Origin: Cellvibrionales bacterium UBA5860
GTDB lineage: Bacteria; Pseudomonadota; Gammaproteobacteria; Pseudomonadales; Porticoccaceae
NCBI GenBank assembly: GCA_002431545.1
Contig: DJFY01000010.1
Coordinates: 1 to 17,873 of the forward strand
Direction: 5' to 3'
DNA: 17,873 bases
Within the stretch, counting starts at the first letter, position 1. Each line of letters starts with the position of its first letter. The position numbers and the translations under genes are program-made. The notes beneath the pieces are model-generated. The model was not told the DNA's origin and did no database searches. It saw only the letters and a program-made list of their open reading frames with translations. Shown one piece after another: positions 1 to 8,087 of this stretch.

Positions 1-813
1 ACCGTGCTCATCTCCGGTGGTGGTACGGGTATCGGGCGTGGTATCGCGCTCCTGTTTGCCCGGCTCGGCGCTAATGTTGCCATTTGCGGTCGGCGTCTCG
101 ATCTGCTCGAGGAGACTGCAGCGCTGATTTACCAGGCAGTGCCGGAGGAGGCGCGCGGAACAGTGTTGGTGCAGGCCATGACGATTCGGGACCCTGAAGC
201 TGTGGAGGCTTTGATCGACCGAGTGTGGCAGGTCTGCGGCGGCCTCGATGTGCTTATCAATAACGGAGGTGGGCAGTACGGCCAGGATGCCCTCGAACTT
301 TCCGTAAAGGGCTGGAATGCGGTCATCGACACCAACCTCAATGGCACCTGGTACATGATGCAGACGGCAGCTCGTCGCTGGCGCGACGCGGGCCGTCCCG
401 GGAATGTCATTAATATTGTGGTCAATATTTATCGTGGCACCTTGCAAACGACGCATTCGGCCGCCGCGCGCGCCGGGGTCGTTTATCTCAGCAAAAGTGT
501 CGCAGTCGAATGGGCGCCGCTTAACATACGGGTCAACTGTATTGCTCCCGGCGCCATCGCTTCCAACGGTCTGCGCAATTATCCGCGTGAAGCGGCGGAG
601 AAATTCAGGTATGCCAACCCCATGCGGCGTGCCGGCAATGTTTGGGACATTGCCGAGTCTTGCGCCTATCTGGCGTCCTCAGCTGGTGAATTTATTACCG
701 GCGAAACACTGGCAGTGGATGGCGGCTATCAGATGCTGGGTGAAGTCTGGGCCGCCGGTGAACCGTTATATTTTCGACACGGGCGGGGCGCGTCTCAGGT
801 GGAGGGCGATTAA
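1..813 (+). CDS. SDR family oxidoreductase, PECR/DECR-like (5' end outside window)
   Basis: An NAD(P)(H)-dependent short-chain dehydrogenase/reductase whose 5' end is cut by the window: the frame is already open at base 1, and the Rossmann strand of the SGGGTGIG dinucleotide motif starts at once, so about 5-15 residues are missing. Counting from the GTG at base 4, the glycine motif is at 4-11, NNGGGQYG at 87-93, VNCIAPG near 177-183 and ITGETLAVDGG near 231-241. The NNGGGQ motif, the KGWNAVIDTNL stretch and HSAAARAG (151-158) resemble peroxisomal trans-2-enoyl-CoA reductase (PECR) and 2,4-dienoyl-CoA reductases rather than classical YxxxK alcohol dehydrogenases. The usual Tyr and Lys positions are Ser152 and Arg156. 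A role on enoyl-CoA or dienoyl-CoA thioesters is therefore inferred. It is followed after 111 bases by a CoA-transferase gene in the same direction, which fits acyl-CoA metabolism. Family is certain, substrate is not. Confidence 0.88.
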   Translation, partial: TVLISGGGTGIGRGIALLFARLGANVAICGRRLDLLEETAALIYQAVPEEARGTVLVQAMTIRDPEAVEALIDRVWQVCGGLDVLINNGGGQYGQDALELSVKGWNAVIDTNLNGTWYMMQTAARRWRDAGRPGNVINIVVNIYRGTLQTTHSAAARAGVVYLSKSVAVEWAPLNIRVNCIAPGAIASNGLRNYPREAAEKFRYANPMRRAGNVWDIAESCAYLASSAGEFITGETLAVDGGYQMLGEVWAAGEPLYFRHGRGASQVEGD

Positions 814-924
814 CCGGCGTCAGCCTGCTTCAGGTCGAGTAATACTATTTGGTCTGTTTTATCCCGCCTTCGCTGTCTTGCTGAGAGAAATCAATAATAA
901 ATATTAAAATAATAGGATAATTTA

Positions 925-2154
925 ATGATTAATAAGCATATTTTATCTGGTTGTCGTGTTCTGGATTTTACCCACGCCCTGGCTGGCCCCACTACAACGC
1001 GGCTGATGGCCGAGATGGGTGCAGATGTTGTCAAGGTCGAATTGGCGCCCCACGGCGACATGGTGCGGGCGATGCCTTTTTTCAAAGATGGCCGTAGCGC
1101 TTACTTTGTGCAACAGAACCGGGGCAAGAAAAGCCTGTGTCTGGATATTCGTAAACCGGAGGCGTTGGAGCTCCTGAAAAAGCTTATCGGGCAAAGCGAC
1201 GTGCTTCTGGAAAACTACACGCCCGGTGTCATCGCTGACATGGGTCTGAGCTGGGAAGTCGCTCGTGAAATCAATCCGCAATTGATCTATTGCTCGATAT
1301 CCGCTTTCGGTCAGAGCGGCCCGCTTTCCGGACTGCCCGGATTCGATTATATGGGCCAGGCCTATTCGGGAGTCACCAGTTTGATGGGCGAGCCGGATGA
1401 AGCGCCGGTTATGCCGACTATATCCATGGGTGACGTTAACACGGGGGTACACGCCCTGGCGGCCATCAATGGCGCTTTATACTATCGCTCCCAGGGCGGC
1501 GGTGGTCAGTATATCGACTGCTCGCTACTCGACAGTTATTTCCACTGTCATGACCTGAACGTTCAGTTGTGTAGTAATACGAAGGGTGCGGTCCAGCCGA
1601 CGCGCAACGGTCGTCATCACCCGGCAGTAGCACCCGATGGGATTTTTCGGGGCAGGGATTCCTGTATGTTTATCATTGCCTTGACGCCCAAACAGTGGGA
1701 GGCGCTATGCGGCGTGATGGGCCGCACCGAGTTGATAGGCGACCCACGTTACAAGACTTTTAGTGATCGAGCCGCACATCTGGACGAAATTATCGAGATC
1801 ATCGAAGGCTGGTTACAGTCCATGCCCAGCGACGATGCCTCCAGAGCGGCATTGGAAGCCGCCCACGTGCCGGTGGCGCCGGTGTTGACCCCGGGGGAGG
1901 CGATGCAGCACCCTCATCTGGTAGAGCGGGGTACGGTGCGCACCGTCCACGACCGCGTACTGGGTGACTTTCAAATACCGGGTATGCCCCTGCGATTTTC
2001 CGAGTTTCCCGAGCCCCTGGGACTGGAGGCGCCGTTTCTAGGTGAGCACAATGCGACTGTCCTCGGCGACATGCTAGCCATGAGCGCCGAGGAGATAGAG
2101 CAACTCAAGGCAAGCGGTGTGCTCCACGCAGAGTCGATAGCCGACCCCGGCTGA
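925..2154 (+). CDS. CaiB/BaiF family (class III) CoA-transferase
   Basis: A 409-residue protein of the family III CoA-transferases, which move CoA between a donor thioester and a carboxylic acid through an Asp-bound anhydride; family length is about 380-420, so it is full length. The N-terminal Rossmann part contains RVLDFTHALAGPTTTRLMAEMGAD-type features (11-34), VVKVE (35-39), NRGKKSLCLDI (65-75) and the YCSISAFGQSGP motif (122-133). The catalytic aspartate is D170 in SMGDVNTG, equivalent to Asp169 of formyl-CoA transferase. The C-terminal part has the family's VPVAPVLTPGEAMQHPH region (about 317-332). The ATG is preceded by AGGA at 914-917. Its neighbour upstream is a PECR-like SDR and downstream lie an SDR, an amidohydrolase and a transporter, so it probably activates the substrate of this catabolic unit. 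The acid and CoA donor cannot be read from sequence; racemases of the same fold (AMACR type) are an alternative. Confidence 0.93.
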   Translation: MINKHILSGCRVLDFTHALAGPTTTRLMAEMGADVVKVELAPHGDMVRAMPFFKDGRSAYFVQQNRGKKSLCLDIRKPEALELLKKLIGQSDVLLENYTPGVIADMGLSWEVAREINPQLIYCSISAFGQSGPLSGLPGFDYMGQAYSGVTSLMGEPDEAPVMPTISMGDVNTGVHALAAINGALYYRSQGGGGQYIDCSLLDSYFHCHDLNVQLCSNTKGAVQPTRNGRHHPAVAPDGIFRGRDSCMFIIALTPKQWEALCGVMGRTELIGDPRYKTFSDRAAHLDEIIEIIEGWLQSMPSDDASRAALEAAHVPVAPVLTPGEAMQHPHLVERGTVRTVHDRVLGDFQIPGMPLRFSEFPEPLGLEAPFLGEHNATVLGDMLAMSAEEIEQLKASGVLHAESIADPG

Positions 2155-2211
2155 GGAATAAACCAGCCGGACCTGGCTGCTGTCGCAGTTATCGTCTTGA
2201 GTTATCGCGGA

Positions 2212-3078
2212 CTAGCTACCACCGGCGGCGCCTGGCGCATTGGCGTTCACCAGTGTCCGGGAGTTGGCGGACCACTCAAAACCCTGCTGAATGCGATCAA
2301 ATCGGCGTTGTACCGATTTAATCATGCGTGGGTCGGTGAAGAGGTAAAACTGGTCTGCCAAAATGCCTTCGAGAACCAGTTTGCCTACGACATCCGGGTT
2401 GAGTCCCTGCGCCAATAACTCTTCGACACCGCCGGCAACCACGGGTTTATCGCCGGAACTGCCATATTCTGTAGGGCGATGTCGTGCGGCTTCGCCGATA
2501 TTGGTGGCGACGGCACCGGGGCAGAGCACGGAGACGCCGATGGGCGACTCCTTGAGCTCACTGTACAGAACTTCGCTCATCACCACGGCGGCGAACTTGC
2601 TGGCGTTGTAGGGCCCCCAGCCCGGCCCGGCATTGACCAGGCCCGCCATGGAGGAGGTCGTCACGATATGGCCTTCCTCGCCGTGAGCTTTGATTCGGGG
2701 TAAAAACGCCGAGATACCGTACTGTACGCCGTGCTGGTTGACACCGATGACCCAGTCCCAGTCCTGTTGCGACAGTTCTTCGTAAGTGCCACCGACGTTG
2801 ATGCCGGCGTTGTTACACAATACGTGGACTTTGCCAAAGCGCTCGACGGTGGCTTCCGCGGCTGCGAAAACATCCTCCCGTTTGGTGACATCGAGAACCA
2901 GCGAAGCCGCTTCCGTGCCGTTCTCAGAAAACTCCTGTTCTACCTCGCGCAGTTGGTCCGCGTCGATATCGGCCAGCATGAGCTTCATGCCCGCGTCTGC
3001 GAAGGCGCGTGCCATGCCCAGGCCCATGCCGCTGGCGGCACCGGTGATAAAAGCCACTTTTCCCGCGACGTCTTTCAT
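2212..3078 (-). CDS. classical SDR family NAD(P)-dependent oxidoreductase
   Basis: A 288-residue cytosolic short-chain dehydrogenase with every classical feature: cofactor motif TGAASGMG (12-19), an acidic residue D37 at the end of the second strand that favours NAD over NADP, NNAG (89-92), N114, catalytic Ser in TTSS (140-143) and YNASK with Tyr157 and Lys161. The PG motif follows at 187-188. The C-terminal about 45 residues extend beyond the usual 250-residue core and end in an Ala/Gly tail. It oxidises or reduces a hydroxyl/keto substrate that cannot be named. The ATG at 3078 has AAGGAT about 8 bases upstream. It converges on the CoA-transferase gene (57 bases between stops) and diverges from the amidohydrolase gene across a 150-base control region, so it and the amidohydrolase may share a regulator. 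Confidence 0.93.
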   Translation of the reverse strand: MKDVAGKVAFITGAASGMGLGMARAFADAGMKLMLADIDADQLREVEQEFSENGTEAASLVLDVTKREDVFAAAEATVERFGKVHVLCNNAGINVGGTYEELSQQDWDWVIGVNQHGVQYGISAFLPRIKAHGEEGHIVTTSSMAGLVNAGPGWGPYNASKFAAVVMSEVLYSELKESPIGVSVLCPGAVATNIGEAARHRPTEYGSSGDKPVVAGGVEELLAQGLNPDVVGKLVLEGILADQFYLFTDPRMIKSVQRRFDRIQQGFEWSANSRTLVNANAPGAAGGS

Positions 3079-3121
3079 AGGTTTATCCTTTTTCTAATTG
3101 GATTCGGTTTAAAAAATTGCC

Positions 3122-3172
3122 TTACACGGCGCGAATTTCAGGGTGTAAAAGTCGCTGCGACACCGTGTAAAA
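3122..3172. promoter_or_regulatory. candidate operator array in the divergent SDR/amidohydrolase intergenic region
   Basis: Three half-sites lie at regular spacing: TTACAC at 3122-3127, GTGTAA at 3143-3148 and GTGTAA at 3165-3170, with centres 21 and 22 bases apart (about two helix turns). The last two extend to an 8-base direct repeat, GTGTAAAA (3143-3150 and 3165-3172). The outer pair extends to a perfect inverted repeat, TTACACGG (3122-3129) with CCGTGTAA (3163-3170), and ACACCGTGT (3160-3168) is itself palindromic. Position between divergent genes suggests binding by a dimeric repressor or activator controlling one or both. I see no convincing -10/-35 pair. The regulator is not encoded in this window. 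Confidence 0.5.
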
Positions 3173-3228
3173 CAGCTGTAACTTGTGACATGATAATGAC
3201 ACATTTTATCGAGATGGTTTGGTAAATC

Positions 3229-4494
3229 ATGACGCAGACATCTTCAAGCATCTCTGCTGGCAGCAATGAAGCTGGCGCTACTTCAAATCCTTCACCGCGC
3301 AATCTGATCGATTACCCCCTGGTGGATGCAGATTGCCACTACTACGAGCCGGACGATTGCTATACCCGGCACATGGAGCCGAAATATCGCGATGATGCGA
3401 TCCAGGTAGTACGTGGCCTGAGCAAGCATGCTCAGGTGCATTTTCGTGGCAAGCGGGTGAGTTTTTTCAGTGCGCCCCCCGGCGAGCATGCGGGTAAACC
3501 CGGCTCCTACAAGGCTTTCTATCAGGATGACAATCATACCGGCGCCCATATCCTGGCGGCCGACCCGATTTCCTGTTTTGACCTGCCGGAATCCATGCAA
3601 AGGGACAAGCGTCTTGCGTGGCTGGACAAGCACAATGTTGAAGCGGGGATTTTCCTGCCCTCCCTGGGTGTCGGTGTCGAAATGGAGCTACGCGATGCGG
3701 GCCCGGAAGTGGTTATGGCGAATCACCGAGCGTTCAACAAGTGGATTCGCGATGACTGGGGCTGGGATTACCAGAATCGGGTCTTCAGCGCGGCCCAGCT
3801 TTCGCTGGTTGACCTTGACCTGGCGATTCAGGAACTGGAGCGTGTTTTGAAAGAAGGGGCCCGGTTGGTGAACCTCATTGCCGGGCCGGTTCTGGGCCGT
3901 TCGCCGGCGGATCCCTATTTCGATCCCTTCTGGGCGCGCTGCGAGGAGGCGGGTGTTCCGGTATCCTTCCACCTGGGCAATGCTGGCTTTGAAGAACTGG
4001 TTTCCGCCGCCTGGGGTGAAAACCCGCGGCCACAACACCACCGGGTCTCCGCGTTTCAGCACATGATCGGCATGATGGAGCGGCCGGTTACAGATACGCT
4101 GGCAGCACTTATCATGCATAACCTCTTCGGCCGATTCCCGAACCTGCGCGTGGCGTCCATCGAAAACGGCTCATCCTGGGTCAAGCCGTTGCTGAAACGC
4201 CTCGACAAGGCAGCGAAAGTGGCGGGCTCCAATTTCACCTTCGGTATGCTGCACGACAGGCCCAGCCGGATTTTCCTTGATCGTATTCGTGTATGCCCAT
4301 TCCCCGAAGACAACATTCCGGAACTGATCGATGCGGTGGGCCCGGATGTGGCGATATTCGGTTCCGACTGGCCGCACCCGGAAGGCCTGGTCGATCCGAT
4401 TGAGTTTGCCGACGGGCTTGGCGGATTGAGCAAAGAGGAGGTGCGCAAGGTCATGCGCAGCAACACCGCCGGTCTTCTTGGGCTAGAAGCCTGA
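3229..4494 (+). CDS. amidohydrolase family protein (amidohydrolase_2, ACMSD-like TIM barrel)
   Basis: A 421-residue protein of the amidohydrolase_2 family, which holds metal-dependent hydrolases and non-oxidative decarboxylases of aromatic or keto acids (ACMSD, LigW and similar). Visible features are the N-terminal strand VDADCHYYEP with H37 and E40, the strand VPVSFHLGNAG with H248, IENGSSW with E312, and the C-terminal FGSDWPHPEG with the probable metal/catalytic D380. Only one His is present in the first motif, where a binuclear HxH is often found, consistent with the mononuclear or divergent members. About 25 Ser/Asn-rich residues precede the domain and look disordered. The ATG has only a weak GAGATGG ribosome site 11 bases upstream. 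It is followed 35 bases later by a transporter gene in the same direction, so the two probably form an operon for uptake and breakdown of one compound. Hydrolase versus decarboxylase cannot be settled from sequence alone. Confidence 0.88.
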   Translation: MTQTSSSISAGSNEAGATSNPSPRNLIDYPLVDADCHYYEPDDCYTRHMEPKYRDDAIQVVRGLSKHAQVHFRGKRVSFFSAPPGEHAGKPGSYKAFYQDDNHTGAHILAADPISCFDLPESMQRDKRLAWLDKHNVEAGIFLPSLGVGVEMELRDAGPEVVMANHRAFNKWIRDDWGWDYQNRVFSAAQLSLVDLDLAIQELERVLKEGARLVNLIAGPVLGRSPADPYFDPFWARCEEAGVPVSFHLGNAGFEELVSAAWGENPRPQHHRVSAFQHMIGMMERPVTDTLAALIMHNLFGRFPNLRVASIENGSSWVKPLLKRLDKAAKVAGSNFTFGMLHDRPSRIFLDRIRVCPFPEDNIPELIDAVGPDVAIFGSDWPHPEGLVDPIEFADGLGGLSKEEVRKVMRSNTAGLLGLEA

Positions 4495-4529
4495 ATTAAA
4501 TAAACCACGCAATAAAGAGTCTGTCGCCG

Positions 4530-6335
4530 GTGTTGGCAGCCCCTAACGCGCATGCCGTTGCCGCGATGGCGTTAACGGTTGTCGCGCTTTACCTTTTTAC
4601 TCGAGACAAGTGGCCGCTGGAGTTAACTTCCCTCGGTCTGTTGGCGGTGTTGACGGCGGGTTTCGCGCTTTTTCCCTACCAGGACTTCGACCCACTGCAC
4701 CTCTTTTACGGCTTTGCTCACGAAGCCCTGATCGCCGTTTGCGCCCTGATGGTACTCGGGCAGGGCCTGGTTAGAACAGGGGCGCTGGAGCCCATTGGCC
4801 GCATGTTGGCTCACTTGTGGGCGCGTGCGCCACGTTTCAGTCTACTGGTCGTTTTGGTCGTCGGCGCGGTGCTCTCCGCCTTTGTCAACAATACCCCGAT
4901 TGTTGTGTTGTTGCTGCCTATTCTCGTCAGCGTTTGCCTGCGCAGCGGTACTTCGCCGTCATCGGTCCTGATGCCCATGGGTTTCGCGACCCTGGTCGGT
5001 GGTATGGCGACTACGATCGGTACTTCTACCAATCTGCTGGTCGTCAGTGTAGCTGCCGATCTGGGCTTGCCGCGCTTCGGTATGTTCGATTTTGTCGTGC
5101 CTGCCGCCATTGCCGCCGGTGTCGCTTCGGTGTATCTGTGGCTGATTGCTCCCCGTTTGCTGCCGGACCGGCAGCTGGATCTCACCGACGCTTCACCCCG
5201 GCTTTACGATGCCAGATTATTGCTGTCGCCGGGGTGCCGAGCCTGCGGTAAAACTCTGGCGGAGACCATCGCACTTTCCGGAGGGCAACTGAAAATCCAA
5301 CGGATTCGCCGCGGCGATACCTTCCTTACGCCCTTGCCCGATGTTGTCCTGAAGGAGGGTGACCAGTTACGCACACGCGATACGCCACAGAACCTCAAGG
5401 CGTTTGAAGAGGCACTGAAAGCGGTGCTTTACTCCGGTGACAATCGCGTCGATGAAGACCACCCCCTGACAGCAGAGAACCAGGTGCTGGCGGAAATCGC
5501 CGTGGTCCAGGGTTCGGATCTGGACCGCACCAATCTGGCCTACGCACGCTTTATCGACCGCTACCAGTTGGCGGTGCTGGCACTACACCGGGCGGGAGAG
5601 GACATTCTGAAGCCCGACGAGGAAATTCCAGAGGTGGTCCTGAGGACCGGCGATGTGCTGCTGGTGCAGGGGTCGGGCGATCAGGTTACTGCTCTGAAAA
5701 AATCCACCGAGTTCCTGGTGCTGGACAGCAGTATAGACCTGCCGAAAACCGAGAAAGCCGGTACCGCTCTGTTTATTCTTGCACTGGCAGTAGGTCTGGC
5801 AGCAGTGGGTTTGTTGCCGATTGCAATCTCGGCCCTCGCTGGAGCCTGTTTCATGCTGCTTACCCGGTGTTTAAGCCTGGGCGCGGCCATTCGCGCCATC
5901 AGCCCGTCGGTGTACTTCGTGGTCGTCGTCAGCCTGGCGCTGGGTATGGCGTTGCAGGAAACCGGTGCCACAATCTATGTCACAGAGGCATTCCTGCTGA
6001 TGACGGCAGATGCCAGTCCTACTGTTGTGCTTTCGGCGTTGATGCTGATGCTGGCAGTGCTTACCAACGTAATTTCCAACAACGCTGCGGCGGTTATCGG
6101 CACACCGATCGCCGTAGGTATTGCTGCTCAGTTGGGCCTGCCGGCCGAACCCTTTGTGTTGGCGGTGCTGTTCGGTGCCAACATGAGCTACGCCACACCG
6201 ATGGCTTATAAAACCAACCTGCTGGTAATGAGCGCGGGCAATTACACCTTTGGCGAATTCGTCAAGGTCGGGACGCCACTCACCCTGTTGATGTGGCTGA
6301 CGTTAACCTGGGTGTTGAGCGCGATCTATTTTTAA
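4530..6335 (+). CDS. SLC13 (DASS)-type anion transporter with two internal RCK_C/TrkA_C-like domains
   Basis: A 601-residue inner-membrane permease of the SLC13/ArsB-like superfamily. Two hydrophobic halves (about 10-210 and 408-601) carry paired motifs: AFVNNTP (117-123) and GMATTIGTSTNLL (158-170) in the first half; NVISNNAAAVIGTP (513-526) and YATPMAYKTNLL (554-565) in the second. Between them are two soluble segments, about 222-300 and 312-395, each with the RCK_C pattern of a strand-rich module ending in GDxLLxxG-like turns (EGDQLRT, TGDVLLVQG). This architecture is usual for bacterial SLC13 relatives of about 590-610 residues annotated as sodium-coupled sulfate or dicarboxylate carriers; RCK_C domains are thought to bind regulatory ligands. 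The GTG at 4530 has AAAGAG at a good distance; an in-frame ATG at 4566 is the alternative. It follows the amidohydrolase by 35 bases, so an organic anion related to that enzyme is a reasonable substrate guess. Confidence 0.9.
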   Translation: MLAAPNAHAVAAMALTVVALYLFTRDKWPLELTSLGLLAVLTAGFALFPYQDFDPLHLFYGFAHEALIAVCALMVLGQGLVRTGALEPIGRMLAHLWARAPRFSLLVVLVVGAVLSAFVNNTPIVVLLLPILVSVCLRSGTSPSSVLMPMGFATLVGGMATTIGTSTNLLVVSVAADLGLPRFGMFDFVVPAAIAAGVASVYLWLIAPRLLPDRQLDLTDASPRLYDARLLLSPGCRACGKTLAETIALSGGQLKIQRIRRGDTFLTPLPDVVLKEGDQLRTRDTPQNLKAFEEALKAVLYSGDNRVDEDHPLTAENQVLAEIAVVQGSDLDRTNLAYARFIDRYQLAVLALHRAGEDILKPDEEIPEVVLRTGDVLLVQGSGDQVTALKKSTEFLVLDSSIDLPKTEKAGTALFILALAVGLAAVGLLPIAISALAGACFMLLTRCLSLGAAIRAISPSVYFVVVVSLALGMALQETGATIYVTEAFLLMTADASPTVVLSALMLMLAVLTNVISNNAAAVIGTPIAVGIAAQLGLPAEPFVLAVLFGANMSYATPMAYKTNLLVMSAGNYTFGEFVKVGTPLTLLMWLTLTWVLSAIYF

Positions 6336-6366
6336 GCTATCGGCGAAAATCGCGTGGTGCCCGGAG

Positions 6367-7881
6367 TTAATAGCGAACCAACGCGCGATAAGTAAGAACT
6401 GAACTACTTTCTGCAGGGACGTCCAGGAGCCATTCAATCTGATTGGCAGAGATCTTCTGGTGGCGTTGACTTTCCTCGAGGATTTGCCAGTCGCTGGGCA
6501 GGGTTTCCCGCACAGTCACGGTCTGCGATTTTTTCTTGGCGTTGTGCAGAGTGATTTTGTATGCAGTCTCCAGGGCGTGTTTGTAACGCCCACTGGCAGC
6601 GCGTTTCTCGAAATCCGTCTGTATCCGGTCGGCCGAGACGTCAAAAGCCTTGCCCAGATGCAGGCGAACCGGGCGATTCTTAGCGGTGTGATCGATGCGG
6701 TCTTCACCGACAAACTGGGCGTGGCCGGCGCTGTCTTCCTTGTAGACGCGTACGATGCCTTTTGGTAGCGGCATCCCGAGGTTGCTCGATGTCTTGTTTG
6801 AGAATTGCAGATTAACGCTGACTTTTTCGGCCCCTATGGGGTTGGGATAGTGGCCCCGATAGTAGTAGCCACCGCCCTCCAGTATGAGGTTTTTCTTTAC
6901 CGGGACGCGCTGTGCGGTAAACAGGCTGACCTGCTTGCTTTGTTTGTTCTCTATATCGGTGGTGCGGGGCAGGGTATAGAGATGGTATTCCAGCAGCGCT
7001 TCTTCGCTGACCTCGTCCCGTGCCATGGTAGCCATCATAGTGTCGACCTGCGCGCGTGGCGATGCTTGCCGAACCCGGTTGAGGTCTCCGGCCACGAGTT
7101 GTACCTTACTGTCGCGGTAAGGCGAGCCGCTTTGGTTGGTAAGGGTGATCCAGCTTTGCAGGTCCAGAGTAGTGTCGTCGGCAGAGAGAGCCGCAGTGTA
7201 GTCGGCCTGCCAGGACAAGCCGCCGGTCAGATAGCTGAGTTCAATGTCCTGCATGCCGCCCCTGGCATTTTCGATGTGGGTTACTAGTGTGGGTCGGTCG
7301 CGCAGACGTTCCGGTACACGGTCAAATATAAGCCGGCCGCTGGCGGCCGTTTCGATACGATCTTTATATTGTAGTATCACGCCCTGGTTGTTGCTGAGTA
7401 CACGCGCCTGTTCGATGGTTTCTTCGCCGGTCGCCGGGTTAGTGCGTGCCACGCGAATAGTTTCGCCAATGTATTTGTCCAGTAACGTGTCGGGCGAAAG
7501 TAAGTCAAAATTAAAATTCTGTTCCAGTACCCGTAGCGACCGACCTTTCTGGAGACTATGCAGCAGGGCAGTTTCGGGCTGAATTCGCGCGCTGACATCG
7601 CGAATCGCCAGGCGCGACTTCCCCTGGGGGAGAGACACCTTGCGCCGATCCTTAACCAGCGCCAGATCTTCGTTGTAAATGGTGACCGCAAGTCCCGTTT
7701 GTTCCTCCAGTGTGATGCGAATTTCTGCTTTGCTGTCACTTGCTGTCTGAGCCGCTGCCCCGATTGAAGCGCAGAGGGCGAGAAGACAAACACCCACGAG
7801 ACGAAGATCTACGAGACCGGGGCCGACCGAAAGTTTCGTTATGGAGACTGCCGTGCGTGGCAACGAAGGGGGCATATCCAT
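6367..7881 (-). CDS. DUF4139 domain-containing exported protein
   Basis: A 504-residue protein of the DUF4139 family, whose function is not established. An N-terminal export signal is visible: a basic region, a hydrophobic stretch at about 28-44 and an AAAQ cleavage-like site near residue 44, so the mature protein is probably periplasmic or surface-exposed. The mature N-terminus has LAVTIYNEDLALVKDRR (64-80) and a segment on dependence of RDVSARIQPETALL, both typical of the family. The middle and C-terminal parts contain WQADYTAAL, ITLTNQSG and ETLPSDWQIL-like strands expected of immunoglobulin-like beta folds, with RETLPSDW near 462-470. The ATG at 7881 has AGGA about 9 bases upstream; an in-frame ATG two codons later is possible. 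It converges on the transporter gene with only 31 bases between stops, and is separated from the VOC gene by about 206 bases, so it is probably transcribed alone. Confidence 0.85.
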   Translation of the reverse strand: MDMPPSLPRTAVSITKLSVGPGLVDLRLVGVCLLALCASIGAAAQTASDSKAEIRITLEEQTGLAVTIYNEDLALVKDRRKVSLPQGKSRLAIRDVSARIQPETALLHSLQKGRSLRVLEQNFNFDLLSPDTLLDKYIGETIRVARTNPATGEETIEQARVLSNNQGVILQYKDRIETAASGRLIFDRVPERLRDRPTLVTHIENARGGMQDIELSYLTGGLSWQADYTAALSADDTTLDLQSWITLTNQSGSPYRDSKVQLVAGDLNRVRQASPRAQVDTMMATMARDEVSEEALLEYHLYTLPRTTDIENKQSKQVSLFTAQRVPVKKNLILEGGGYYYRGHYPNPIGAEKVSVNLQFSNKTSSNLGMPLPKGIVRVYKEDSAGHAQFVGEDRIDHTAKNRPVRLHLGKAFDVSADRIQTDFEKRAASGRYKHALETAYKITLHNAKKKSQTVTVRETLPSDWQILEESQRHQKISANQIEWLLDVPAESSSVLTYRALVRY

Positions 7882-8046
7882 GCGTGGTTTTCCTATTGTC
7901 GGTGAAAGGGAATAGAACGCGGGTCCGGGTGAGCCGTTGACAGAATAGCAACCGGGGCCGCTCCACGTATCGATGATGTCGCCATCCGTGCAGACATTAA
8001 GTAAGTCGCCGGTGCCTCGATCATCGATCGCCGTTATACCGCTTCC

Positions 8047-8072
8047 CCGGCCAATTGCGCCGGTTGCCCGGC
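8047..8072. repeat. overlapping GC-rich inverted repeats with competing hairpins
   Basis: CCGGC (8047-8051), GCCGG (8059-8063) and CCGGC (8068-8072) can form either of two mutually exclusive 5-bp hairpins; the second has a 4-base loop, which reads GCAA on the minus strand. It lies just past the stop of the minus-strand VOC gene and before the DUF4139 gene. There is no T-run after it, so a terminator is not clear; it may stabilise the VOC transcript end. Confidence 0.3.
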
Positions 8073-8087
8073 ATTGTAAAGCAGAGA

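Noticed and set aside
404..907. 167-codon plus-strand frame overlapping the first SDR
   Set aside because: It is a shadow frame: the SDR frame holds all conserved motifs, and the shadow product has no recognisable features and is rich in Arg/Pro typical of off-frame reading.
2164..2179. CAGCC/GGCTG hairpin after the CoA-transferase stop as terminator
   Set aside because: Only 5 bp of stem and no T-run; not distinguishable from chance.
6343..6353. GCGA-AAA-TCGC hairpin between the convergent carrier and DUF4139 genes
   Set aside because: A 4-bp stem without a T-run is too weak to call a terminator.
7969..8028. 9-base inverted repeat ATCGATGAT/ATCATCGAT spaced by 42 bases upstream of the DUF4139 gene
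   Set aside because: Short, widely spaced and rich in self-palindromic ATCGAT; can arise by chance.
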